31,329 nt of DNA from JBDREA01 sp043820265 (GTDB taxonomy: Archaea > Altiarchaeota > Altiarchaeia > IMC4 > JBDREA01), in assembly GCA_043820265.1 (NCBI GenBank), contig JBDREA010000136.1, positions 1-31,329 on the forward strand, given 5' to 3'. The position numbers and the translations under genes are program-made. Within the stretch, counting starts at the first letter, position 1; every line of letters starts with the position of its first letter. Below the pieces are notes generated by a model. It worked only from the letters and a program-made list of their open reading frames with translations, did no database searches and was not told the DNA's origin. Below, in pieces: positions 6,448-13,620 of this stretch.

Positions 6448-7395
6448 ATGTTTATCGAGATACAAAAGAAACGGGGGAAAAAGTTTTTCTACTTGGCTCA
6501 CTCTTTTCGGCATAAGGGGAGGATCCGAAAGATCCGAAAGTATTTGGGGGTGAATCTCTCAAAAGAAAAAATCGAGGAGCTCCGCTTACAAGCTGATCGA
6601 GCTATATCTTTCGAGATAGAATCTCTTAAAGGGATTAGAGATCCATTTAAAACGGTTTTATCACACGACGAGATCGAGCTCATCGATTCTTTGATATCCG
6701 CTTCATTTATCCGCATCGACCACTTGTCAGATGAGGATTGGATGCACTTCACCGAGCAGTTCACCTTTAACACCAACGCCATTGAGGGCTCCACAGTCAC
6801 CATAGGCGAAACCGCTGAAATTCTTGAAAGAGACAAGTGGCCAAGCGAGAGGAGCAAAGAAGAGATCGCGGAGACCTACGGCGTTGCTGGGGCAGTTTCG
6901 TATATACGAAAAACGAAAACCCACATCTCATTGGATCTGATTAAGAAACTTCATAAAATCACATTCAAAAACTCAAAAGGCTTTGCAGGCGCCCTAAGAG
7001 CGAGAGGGGTCGAAGTCGTGATAACTGACGGCCGCGGAAACATCATTCACAGAGGAGCACCGGCTCATAAAATCGAAGAACTCCTAAAAGAATTAATTGT
7101 GTGGTATAAGGCCAATAAAAAACGCTATCACTCCATCGTCCTCGCAGCCGTCGTCCACAACCAATTCGAAAACATTCACCCCTTCCAAGACGGAAACGGA
7201 CGAGTGGGAAGACTACTCCTAAACAACATATTGCTAAAAGCCGATATGCCCCCCGTAAACATCGAACTAAAAAACCGGCAAAAATACTACCAAGCCATAC
7301 AAGCCTACGAAAACAAAGGCAACCTAAGGCCCACAATCGAGCTCATAATCCAAGAATACAAAAACCTCAAAAAACAACTTGAAAAAGGCGGGTGA
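6448..7395 (+). CDS. Fic-domain protein adenylyltransferase
   Basis: A 315-residue Fic enzyme expected to transfer AMP to target proteins. The catalytic motif HPFQDGNGRVGR is complete at residues 244-255 (catalytic His244, phosphate-binding DGNGR). An inhibitory helix motif of the T-x-x-x-E-G kind is seen at 109-114 (TNAIEG), as in self-inhibited Fic proteins where the Glu blocks ATP. The first 60 residues are basic and may form a separate DNA- or protein-binding part. No antitoxin gene is adjacent, consistent with the inhibitory helix being internal. Specific repeats flank the gene and a tRNA 3'-end copy lies downstream, so it looks like acquired cargo. Stop TGA at 7393. Confidence 0.92.
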   Translation: MFIEIQKKRGKKFFYLAHSFRHKGRIRKIRKYLGVNLSKEKIEELRLQADRAISFEIESLKGIRDPFKTVLSHDEIELIDSLISASFIRIDHLSDEDWMHFTEQFTFNTNAIEGSTVTIGETAEILERDKWPSERSKEEIAETYGVAGAVSYIRKTKTHISLDLIKKLHKITFKNSKGFAGALRARGVEVVITDGRGNIIHRGAPAHKIEELLKELIVWYKANKKRYHSIVLAAVVHNQFENIHPFQDGNGRVGRLLLNNILLKADMPPVNIELKNRQKYYQAIQAYENKGNLRPTIELIIQEYKNLKKQLEKGG

Positions 7396-7420
7396 CTACA
7401 AAAACAGAAAATGTAGTCAC
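7392..7420. repeat. Inverted repeat across the fic stop codon
   Basis: GTGACTACA and TGTAGTCAC are perfect 9-bp arms around an 11-base A-rich loop. The left arm includes the fic TGA. The arm core TGTAGTCA is the same as in the two upstream repeats at 6393 and 6425, giving four copies around this one gene. It could be a terminator hairpin, but the shared core suggests a protein site. Confidence 0.65.
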
Positions 7421-7595
7421 ACAACCCCCCTATTATCTCCCCCTTATATGTCGGGTTTTAGGGGGTGTTTTTTGGGGTATGTGTGTGTTTAAAGTCAAAT
7501 GCGAAACTCGTAGAGGTGGTTTCGATACACGTGTGATGTCGTATTTATAGAATTCTTTCGTATGTTTTGTTAGGGATTGAACCTTTTCTGTAGTT

Positions 7596-7612
7596 ATCCC
7601 TCCCGAGGCTTT
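7596..7612 (+). repeat. Copy of the tRNA-Thr 3' end (att-like)
   Basis: This 17-base stretch differs at one position from the end of tRNA-Thr (6200-6216), including CTCCCGAGGCTTT. With the tRNA it brackets about 1.4 kb containing fic, the arrangement left when an element integrates at a tRNA 3' end. No integrase is present. The rest of 7421-7595 holds C- and G-rich short complementary runs and no convincing gene. Confidence 0.6.
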
Positions 7613-7617
7613 TTTTT

Positions 7618-8241
7618 CTATGGTGGTTCTAGCATCCTTGGTTTTTTTAATTCGATGGCATAAATAATATCGTTTCCATCTTTTCTTTTCTCTTTTGCGC
7701 CAAAAGATTTTACCAGTGCTTGTGAGATTAGGTTTTCTCTGTGGACATCGCAAACTAAGAATCTGCAATCCAATTCTGGTGTTTGGCTTAGGGTGATTCC
7801 GAGTGTGAAAAGATCTTTTCCAAGACCGGATCGAGTGCGCGCATCACGTGCGACATAGCCCGCTCTAGTGTGCATTTCGTTAAATAAAGGTTGGTATTCG
7901 AATAACGACACTCCAGCAATTTCTCCAGATCCCTTAGCTCTGGCGACGAAAAGGTAAGCGAGTTCCCTTCTTTTTACTATCACTAAATCAAATTCCCTTT
8001 TTTTATCTATCACTATTTCATTAATCCAGTCGAGTGTGAGGTGAGGAATATCCCATGAGTCCTTTTTACCTTCCTCTAATCTTCTTTGTTGGTCTAGCCA
8101 ACATGTGATTTCACTAAGTTCATCGGATGCTTCGAGCCTATCTGCGCTAAAATTATATTTTTGGGAGGATTTGAGTTGAGTGCCGAAAATAGCTGCTCGA
8201 AGGAGTTTATCTACTGGATTAGGTTGTCTTTCGACGCTCAT
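7618..8241 (-). CDS. GNAT-like acetyltransferase family protein
   Basis: A 207-residue protein. Residues 85-205 show a GNAT-like layout: strands LVIVKRRELAYLFVARAK and AGVSLFEY, then an acetyl-CoA-loop-like RSGLGK at 137-142 after ARDART, a helix, and a C-terminal DVHRENLISQALVKSFGAKEK segment like the last GNAT motif (neighbouring-residue helix and beta bulge). Residues 1-80 are not recognised. Substrate unknown. An AT-rich TATA-like stretch about 25-30 bases upstream of the ATG suggests a leaderless transcript, in a promoter region shared with the divergent sugar nucleotidyltransferase gene. Confidence 0.6.
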   Translation of the reverse strand: MSVERQPNPVDKLLRAAIFGTQLKSSQKYNFSADRLEASDELSEITCWLDQQRRLEEGKKDSWDIPHLTLDWINEIVIDKKREFDLVIVKRRELAYLFVARAKGSGEIAGVSLFEYQPLFNEMHTRAGYVARDARTRSGLGKDLFTLGITLSQTPELDCRFLVCDVHRENLISQALVKSFGAKEKRKDGNDIIYAIELKKPRMLEPP

Positions 8242-8330
8242 GCAATCTAATAGGGACTTAACACAAATAAATTACCTTGTATTCATTAATCATATTTATA
8301 ATCTAAGCTGCGAATATTTCTTTCGTAAAA

Positions 8331-9170
8331 ATGAATCGGGAACGTTTAACGATTACTCTGAGGGACGATATCCTCGACGGAGTAGACAAATTAGTTGACG
8401 GTATAAAGATCAGGAACCGAAGCCATGCGATAGAGGTTCTTTTGGCGAAGATCCTTGCTGGTGGGCGTATTAAGAAGGCTCTTATCCTTGCAGGCGGGGA
8501 AGGCAGTCGTATGCGGCCGTTTACTTATGAGATGCCTAAGGGTTTGATTCCAGTTCAAGGGAAGCCTTTGCTTCAACACATACTTGAGCTACTCAGGAAA
8601 TCCGAGTTGCGGGACGTGATAATCTCCATCGGGTATATGGGTGAAAAAATCAAGGAGTACTTTGGAAACGGAAGCAAGTTCGGACTCAATATTTCATATG
8701 TCGAAGAAAAAGAACCTTTGGGGACCGCTGGCTGCCTTAGGCTTGCAAAAGAGCATTTAAAGGAACCTTTTCTGATGTTCAATGGAGACGTTATAGCAAA
8801 TATCAATTTACCAGACATGGTAAGTTTCCATGAAGAAAACAATGCGATAGCGACTATAGCTCTAACACCAGTCGAAGATCCTTCTCGATACGGAATGGCC
8901 CATCTTAGGGGGCCGAAGATCCTTTCCTTTGAGGAAAAACCAAAAAAGAAGAAGGGCGAACCCCAGCTTGTCAATGCAGGCATCTATATCTTGAATCCAG
9001 AAGTCATAGATTATCTTCCCAACGGAAAATCCATGATGGAGACTGATTTGTTTCCCAAGTTGGCGAAAGAAGGAAAGCTTTTTGGTTACCCGTTTGAAGG
9101 CCAATGGTTTGATACGGGGACCCCACAGGCATACGAGAGGGCTATCAAGAAGTGGAAGCCTCTACCATAG
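8331..9170 (+). CDS. Sugar-phosphate nucleotidyltransferase with N-terminal RHH domain
   Basis: A 279-residue protein in two parts. Residues 1-45 (RERLTITLRDDILDGVDKL, then RNRSHAIEVLLAKIL) match a ribbon-helix-helix DNA-binding domain. Residues 48-279 are a nucleotidyltransferase: signature LAGGEGSRMRPFT at 53-65, Lys70 in MPKGL, a metal-binding Asp in MFNGDV, and FEEKP and NAGIYI segments. It should make an NDP-sugar from NTP and a hexose-1-phosphate (mannose, glucose or GlcNAc type, not resolvable). The phosphohexomutase that supplies such a substrate follows after 27 bases. The fusion is unusual and may allow self-regulation of the operon. Confidence 0.88.
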   Translation: MNRERLTITLRDDILDGVDKLVDGIKIRNRSHAIEVLLAKILAGGRIKKALILAGGEGSRMRPFTYEMPKGLIPVQGKPLLQHILELLRKSELRDVIISIGYMGEKIKEYFGNGSKFGLNISYVEEKEPLGTAGCLRLAKEHLKEPFLMFNGDVIANINLPDMVSFHEENNAIATIALTPVEDPSRYGMAHLRGPKILSFEEKPKKKKGEPQLVNAGIYILNPEVIDYLPNGKSMMETDLFPKLAKEGKLFGYPFEGQWFDTGTPQAYERAIKKWKPLP

Positions 9171-9197
9171 AGTGAAATCTTAATCTTTTCGTTGAAT

Positions 9198-10571
9198 ATG
9201 AGTCTCTTTAAAGCCTACGATATCAGGGGGATTTTCGGTGAGGAATTGAGCGAGGAACTCGCAAGAGACATCGGCAGGGCTTATGGCACCAACATCGTTA
9301 CTAAAGGTACTGTTGCAGTTGGCCGCGATATGCGCGAAAGCGGAGAAGTTCTTAGGGATGCCCTTATCGAAGGCCTCACTTCGACTGGATTAGACGTAGT
9401 CGATATTGGGATGGTGCCGACGCCGGTTCTCTACTTCAGCATCTTCCACCTCGAATTGGAGGGAGGAATAATAATCACCGCCAGCCACAATCCCCCCGAA
9501 TACAACGGATTCAAATTGTGCGCGGGCACCAGCACGTTGTACGGGGAACAGATTCAAGAGCTCAAGAAAGCCATCGAAAAAGGAGAATTCAAAAAGGGAA
9601 AAGGGAAAGTCGTAGAGAAGAATATCGAAGAGGCTTATCTTGATGCAATCACCAAGGGCGTGAGCATCAAGAAACAATTAAAAATAGTATTGGATTCTGC
9701 AAACGGAACCATGGGGAGCCTCGCCGAAATGTTGTTTACAAAATTAGGTTGCGAAGTCACATTACTTTTCGGGGAACCCGATGGCAGCCTTCCGAATCAT
9801 CCTGCAGATCCCACAGTTGATGCTAATCTAACTGATCTAATAACTGAGGTGAAAAAGCAAAAAGCAGACATTGGAATAGCATTCGACGGAGACGGAGACA
9901 GAGCCGGGTTCGTAGACGACAAAGGTGGCATCATCAGAGGAGACCAGGCCTTGATATTATTCAGCCGAAAGATCCTCAAAGAAAAACCCGGCTCCCCGAT
10001 CATCTTCGAAGTAAAATGCAGCCAGGCATTATATGAAGACATCAAGGCAAACGGTGGTGAGCCTGTAATGTACCGGACCGGCCACAGCTACATAAAAAAG
10101 AAGATAAAAGAGATAAACGCCCCCCTCGCAGGCGAGATGAGCGGGCACTTCTTTTTTGCCGACCGATATTTTGGCTTCGACGATGGATTATACGCAGCTG
10201 CCAGGATGGCTGAGATTTTATCGGAAAAAGAGGAACCCTTATCTGAGTTGATCAAATCTCTTCCGAAGTATGAAAATACACCCGAATTAAAAGTCTCTGT
10301 TCCTGAAGAAAAAAAATTCGGAATCGTTGAAAAAGTCACCTCCGATTTCAAGAAAAGATTCGGTGACAAAGTCATCACAGTCGACGGCATGCGCCTCCAA
10401 CTCGAAGACGGTTGGGGGCTGGTCCGTGCAAGCAACACGACGCCCGTACTCGTTCTCAGATTCGAAGGAAGGACCCAAGAAAAACTCGCTGAAATTAAAA
10501 AACTTATTTTGGACGAACTTTGGAAATTTGAAGAATTAGCAGACGGATTGTGCGAACTCGAGAAAAATTAA
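9198..10571 (+). CDS. Phosphomannomutase/phosphoglucomutase family enzyme
   Basis: A 457-residue enzyme of the alpha-D-phosphohexomutase family, interconverting hexose-6- and hexose-1-phosphate. I chose ATG 9198 (MSLFKAYDIRG, the standard N-terminus) over an in-frame TTG two codons earlier. Motifs in order: phosphoserine loop TASHNPPEYNGFK with Ser96, Mg-binding DGDGDR at 230-235, sugar-binding GEMSGH at 312-317, and C-terminal phosphate-binding RASNTTP. All four active-site loops are intact. It probably shares a transcript with the upstream nucleotidyltransferase, giving a short route to an activated sugar for glycan or glycoprotein synthesis. Mannose, glucose or glucosamine specificity is not resolved. 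Confidence 0.95.
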   Translation: MSLFKAYDIRGIFGEELSEELARDIGRAYGTNIVTKGTVAVGRDMRESGEVLRDALIEGLTSTGLDVVDIGMVPTPVLYFSIFHLELEGGIIITASHNPPEYNGFKLCAGTSTLYGEQIQELKKAIEKGEFKKGKGKVVEKNIEEAYLDAITKGVSIKKQLKIVLDSANGTMGSLAEMLFTKLGCEVTLLFGEPDGSLPNHPADPTVDANLTDLITEVKKQKADIGIAFDGDGDRAGFVDDKGGIIRGDQALILFSRKILKEKPGSPIIFEVKCSQALYEDIKANGGEPVMYRTGHSYIKKKIKEINAPLAGEMSGHFFFADRYFGFDDGLYAAARMAEILSEKEEPLSELIKSLPKYENTPELKVSVPEEKKFGIVEKVTSDFKKRFGDKVITVDGMRLQLEDGWGLVRASNTTPVLVLRFEGRTQEKLAEIKKLILDELWKFEELADGLCELEKN

Positions 10572-10602
10572 TTTTTCAATCTTGTCGGTAATTTATTCAT
10601 GT

Positions 10603-10659
10603 ATGATGAGACTCTTTGGCTGAGCCCGTTTGGGCTATGATGATGCTTATGAGCGCTGA
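10603..10659 (+). ncRNA. C/D-box sRNA, predicted guide for C34 of elongator tRNA-Met
   Basis: All four boxes are perfect: C ATGATGA 10603-10609, D' CTGA 10620-10623, C' ATGATGA 10637-10643, D CTGA 10656-10659. The D guide is 12 nt (10644-10655). By the rule that the fifth nucleotide before box D marks the methylated base, G10651 pairs with the C of CUCAUAA, the anticodon loop of tRNA-Met(CAU), i.e. C34, with up to 9 bp of pairing. Guides for Cm34 of elongator tRNA-Met are known in archaea. The D' guide is 10 nt and I cannot name its target. The D'-C' spacer forms a small 5-bp hairpin. It stands alone between two same-strand genes. Confidence 0.88.
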
Positions 10660-10726
10660 TTTGACAATTTGATCCATAAAATCATTGTGGGGTTTTTTAT
10701 TCATAGATTATTAATTAAGTTTTAAT

Positions 10727-11665
10727 ATGGCCGATTCAGTACCCACTTCTCTGCCGGAGTGGTTTTCAATCCCTGAGATTTGCAGGTGTCCTGTGGCACC
10801 AGATAAGCTTCCTATATTCATGTTGGTATTAAACGTTGTTGCTATCGTCACATCGATTATTGCGATATTTTACTGGCTGAAACTCTACAACCACCTCTAT
10901 AAAAAAGATGAGAGGGAAACCCGTGGTTGGGTCTGGCTTTTTGCCTGCTCGATAAGCATCGCTGTATTTAATATTTCAAGCCTTTTCGTGCTTTTTAACC
11001 TTTCGACCAACCTTCTAGGATTAAACAGGATAAGTCTCAGCGTAGAGCACATCCAACTTCTAAATGTGGTCGGAAGAACTGTGATAGGTTTACTTATGAC
11101 TGTTGGGATTTACTTTCTTTATGCGCCCATGAAGCATGCGGGAAAATATGTTTTGACTGCTATCGTTCCCACGGCGGAAGAGGAATCCCTTGAGGAGATG
11201 ACTTGGAAGCTGTTGCCTGGGCGGGGGTATTTGATCCTTGGCAAGAAACGGGAGAAAGCCTATGACGTATTCGTTGACCAGGTGACTCACGGATTTGAAG
11301 GCCTTTGCATAACAAGAGACAATCCGGCCATAGTAAGAGAGACTTTCGGACTAAAGAAGACTATGATCCTTTGGCTGACAGACATCAAGTCGCCAGAAAC
11401 TCTACCTCCTCAGTTGGAGGAGATATCGATTGCGATACACGAGTTCATCGGGAAAAGCGAAAAAAGCGTCGTATTGTTGGATGGATTGGACTACCTTATT
11501 ACAACAAACAGCTTCAACCTGGTTTTGCAGATGGTTAATCGCTTAAAGGATCTTACTGCAGTGCATTCATCGATTCTATTAATACCCATCGATTCCAGCA
11601 CCATGGATAACAAGCAGTTTGGCTTATTGCAAAGGGAGATGGAGTCCATCAGTGATAAAGAGTGA
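10727..11665 (+). CDS. Membrane-anchored DUF835 protein
   Basis: A 312-residue protein. Three hydrophobic segments near residues 28-50, 66-90 and 110-131 place the N-terminal half in the membrane. Residues about 160-300 form a DUF835 domain: LLPGRGYLILG, a GLCITRDNP segment, TMILWLTDIKSPETL, then SVVLLDGLDYLIT and a final LIPIDSSTMD. DUF835 resembles the RecA/KaiC-type fold without an obvious P-loop and is found mainly in archaea, often in putative sensory proteins. Its TGA stop overlaps the GTG start of rnp2, so the two are probably cotranscribed. Function unknown. Confidence 0.85.
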   Translation: MADSVPTSLPEWFSIPEICRCPVAPDKLPIFMLVLNVVAIVTSIIAIFYWLKLYNHLYKKDERETRGWVWLFACSISIAVFNISSLFVLFNLSTNLLGLNRISLSVEHIQLLNVVGRTVIGLLMTVGIYFLYAPMKHAGKYVLTAIVPTAEEESLEEMTWKLLPGRGYLILGKKREKAYDVFVDQVTHGFEGLCITRDNPAIVRETFGLKKTMILWLTDIKSPETLPPQLEEISIAIHEFIGKSEKSVVLLDGLDYLITTNSFNLVLQMVNRLKDLTAVHSSILLIPIDSSTMDNKQFGLLQREMESISDKE

Positions 11666-12015
11666 AAAAGAAAGGAGTACTGAATCCTCTTCCTCCTACT
11701 TTAAGGGAGCGAAATCGTTACTTAGCCTTCAAAGTGGAGGGAAGTCGTTCCTTTGGCTCGGAGGAAGTTGGCCGAAGCATCTGGGCGGTAAGCCTCAGGT
11801 TTCTCGGAGAACTGGGAGTCAGTAAGACTAGCTTACGCATAATCGAATTCGACGAAAAAAAACAAAAAGGTATTGTGAAATGCACCCACAAGACTGTAGC
11901 AGAAGTCCGCGCGGCAATCGCTGTGATCTCGGAAATCGAAAAAACAAAAGCAGCAGTGAGAGTTATTGGAGTAAGCGGAACGATAAAAAAAGCGAAAAAA
12001 GAATATATTAAATAG
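11662..12015 (+). CDS. rnp2: Ribonuclease P protein component 2 (Pop5)
   Basis: A 117-residue protein of the Pop5/Rnp2 family, part of archaeal RNase P, which removes the 5' leader of pre-tRNA. LPPTLRERNRYLAFKVEG near the N-terminus is the family signature, followed by the helix around RSIWAVSLRFLGELG and the strand KGIVKCTHKTVAEVRAAI. Length is typical. The GTG start overlaps the DUF835 stop by four bases, so translational coupling is likely. Its own stop touches the stop of the convergent next gene with no base between. Confidence 0.93.
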   Translation: MKKKGVLNPLPPTLRERNRYLAFKVEGSRSFGSEEVGRSIWAVSLRFLGELGVSKTSLRIIEFDEKKQKGIVKCTHKTVAEVRAAIAVISEIEKTKAAVRVIGVSGTIKKAKKEYIK

Positions 12016-12780
12016 TTACTTTTTCCCACTGAGCTGCTTCGTCAATTTAATGTTTTCAGAATGTGTAAATCCAGCTATCACGAATCCGTTGCGATGGAGG
12101 GCTCCAAGCACAACAGGATCAGAGGCCTTTGCATATGTGAAAACACTAATACTTTCTAAGGGGGAGAGACTTTCTCTTGCACCTCGGAATTTTCCCTCCT
12201 CGGCTTTAAGGCCCTTATTGATTAGGTTTGATAGCCTCCATTGGTTTGTTGGCGTATCTGGTAGTCTTTGAGCTTGGACTTCTAACTGCATTTCTTGGCC
12301 TGATTCAGTAAATCGTGCCTCCCCCACAAGGTTCCCAGCATGGTCTCTTCCTTCATAGGAAGTCCAATCATTGGGGATATTTTGTTGTTTGGAATCCAGG
12401 ATTTCGATTTGTATGCCTGAATCCACTGCTTTTTTCGGTTGAGTAGAAAAAATCGCCATAGCTCGAACCTTCTGCCTTCCCAAGGGGGTCAATTGTACTT
12501 CTGGTTTTTCCGCAATACTACTCAAGGCTTTTGACACCTCCATTTTTTGTCCTGTTTTATTTTGCTGTTTTAGTTCAGCAGCTACTAAGTCCATAAATAT
12601 TTTTGGCCCGAGAGACAGGAGGCCTGCCTGGGGTACGATCTTTTCTAGGCGTTCGAGGTCCCTTACTACGTCACCCATTTCTGGACACATAGACACTGCT
12701 AAGTCTTTAATATCCACAAACTTAAGTTCAGGAGATCCACTTATCCTCCTTTGTTGATGACCTTGAGCACTAGTAGACAT
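12016..12780 (-). CDS. Hypothetical protein, possibly GNAT-like C-terminus
   Basis: A 254-residue protein with no membrane segment. Residues 1-110 are helical and unrecognised. From about residue 140 (WTSYEGRDHAGNLVGEARFTESGQEMQLEVQAQ) to the end there is a beta-rich stretch and a closing SDPVVLGALHRNGFVIAGF segment that recalls the last GNAT motif, but no acetyl-CoA loop is clear. It is divergent from trmJ, sharing a 47-base promoter gap, and ends against rnp2 with zero spacing. Real gene by length and context; function unknown. Confidence 0.55.
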   Translation of the reverse strand: MSTSAQGHQQRRISGSPELKFVDIKDLAVSMCPEMGDVVRDLERLEKIVPQAGLLSLGPKIFMDLVAAELKQQNKTGQKMEVSKALSSIAEKPEVQLTPLGRQKVRAMAIFSTQPKKAVDSGIQIEILDSKQQNIPNDWTSYEGRDHAGNLVGEARFTESGQEMQLEVQAQRLPDTPTNQWRLSNLINKGLKAEEGKFRGARESLSPLESISVFTYAKASDPVVLGALHRNGFVIAGFTHSENIKLTKQLSGKK

Positions 12781-12827
12781 TTTTCATTTTACTTTTAGGA
12801 TGTTTATGTCTAAATACTCTTGTTTAG

Positions 12828-13520
12828 ATGAAAAACCTTTACATAGTTTTAGTTGAGCCCAAGTATGAGGGAAATATTGGCTCAGTTGCGAGGGTGATGA
12901 AGAACTTCGGATTTGAAAAGCTTGTTTTAGTCAATCCCCCCCAGATCGGACGAGATGCCCGAAAGATGAGTATGCACGGATTAAATATTCTGATGGACGC
13001 CAAAACTTACCCTTCCTTTAACGAGATGAAAAAGGATTTTGACTTCTTGGTCGCAACGACTGCGAAGGCGGGAGGTGATTCAAACTTTCATAGAAAACCT
13101 ATCCCCCTAGATAAATTGAATCCGCGAACGTCGGGAAAGATAGCAATTCTATTTGGAAGGGAAGACTATGGATTATTAACCAAGGAACTTAGGGCATGCG
13201 ACCTGCAGGTTTTCATTCCTGCTAATCCAGAATACTCCACTCTAAACCTCTCCCAATCTGTGGGCATATTCTGCTATGAGCTCAGCAAAAAGGAGATGGC
13301 GGGGAAAATCAAGGCAAAAAAATTCAAAGCTGCGGGGCCTGTTGAAAGAAAAGTGCTCCAAGATAAATTCGAGCAAATTGTGGATTCAGTGTATGATCAC
13401 AACTATGAGAATCAGCTCATCAAGAAGACTTTTCGCCATGTTTTGGGCCGATCCTTTGTTTCCGGAAAGGAAGTGTATAATTTAATAGGCCTCTTTCGAA
13501 GAATAGGAACGAGGATATAG
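12828..13520 (+). CDS. trmJ: TrmJ-type SPOUT tRNA/rRNA methyltransferase
   Basis: A 230-residue SpoU/TrmH-family enzyme. The N-terminus IVLVEPKYEGNIGSVARVMKNFGFEKLVLVNP is the TrmJ signature; GKIAILFGREDYGL and the knot motif NPEYSTLNLSQSVGIFCYEL follow, with Asn137 and Ser141 region residues that bind AdoMet. Archaeal TrmJ methylates the 2'-O of C32 in the tRNA anticodon loop. The C-terminal 65 residues are the family's small helical extension. The stop is followed immediately by the hairpin leader of rtcB. Methylation of nucleotide 32 here complements the nearby sRNA predicted to act on nucleotide 34. Confidence 0.9.
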   Translation: MKNLYIVLVEPKYEGNIGSVARVMKNFGFEKLVLVNPPQIGRDARKMSMHGLNILMDAKTYPSFNEMKKDFDFLVATTAKAGGDSNFHRKPIPLDKLNPRTSGKIAILFGREDYGLLTKELRACDLQVFIPANPEYSTLNLSQSVGIFCYELSKKEMAGKIKAKKFKAAGPVERKVLQDKFEQIVDSVYDHNYENQLIKKTFRHVLGRSFVSGKEVYNLIGLFRRIGTRI

Positions 13521-13613
13521 TTGAGAGCACAACTTTCTTGACAAATCAATGGTGAGTTGTGCTCTCAAATATATTTGCGGTCATACTAATTGTCTAAAAA
13601 GTTATGACCGCAA
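13521..13613 (+). other. Two long-loop hairpins in front of rtcB
   Basis: Hairpin 1 (13521-13568) has perfect 14-bp arms TTGAGAGCACAACT and AGTTGTGCTCTCAA around a 20-nt loop, starting at the base after the trmJ stop. Hairpin 2 (13575-13613) pairs TTGCGGTCATACT with AGTTATGACCGCAA (one unpaired A) around 12 nt and ends seven bases before the rtcB ATG. The stems are related to each other and to 31245-31292, with paired substitutions. They could terminate trmJ, regulate rtcB, or belong to the E1/E4 family. Confidence 0.75.
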
Positions 13614-13620
13614 CTATAAA

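Noticed and set aside
7433..7617. Minus-strand frame extending downstream of the GNAT-like gene
   Set aside because: Basic, low-quality translation in a different frame; overlaps repeats and the tRNA-end copy.
13549..13620. Upstream extension of rtcB by 24 codons
   Set aside because: It would translate through the leader hairpins, and the residues do not resemble RtcB; the family N-terminus begins at ATG 13621.
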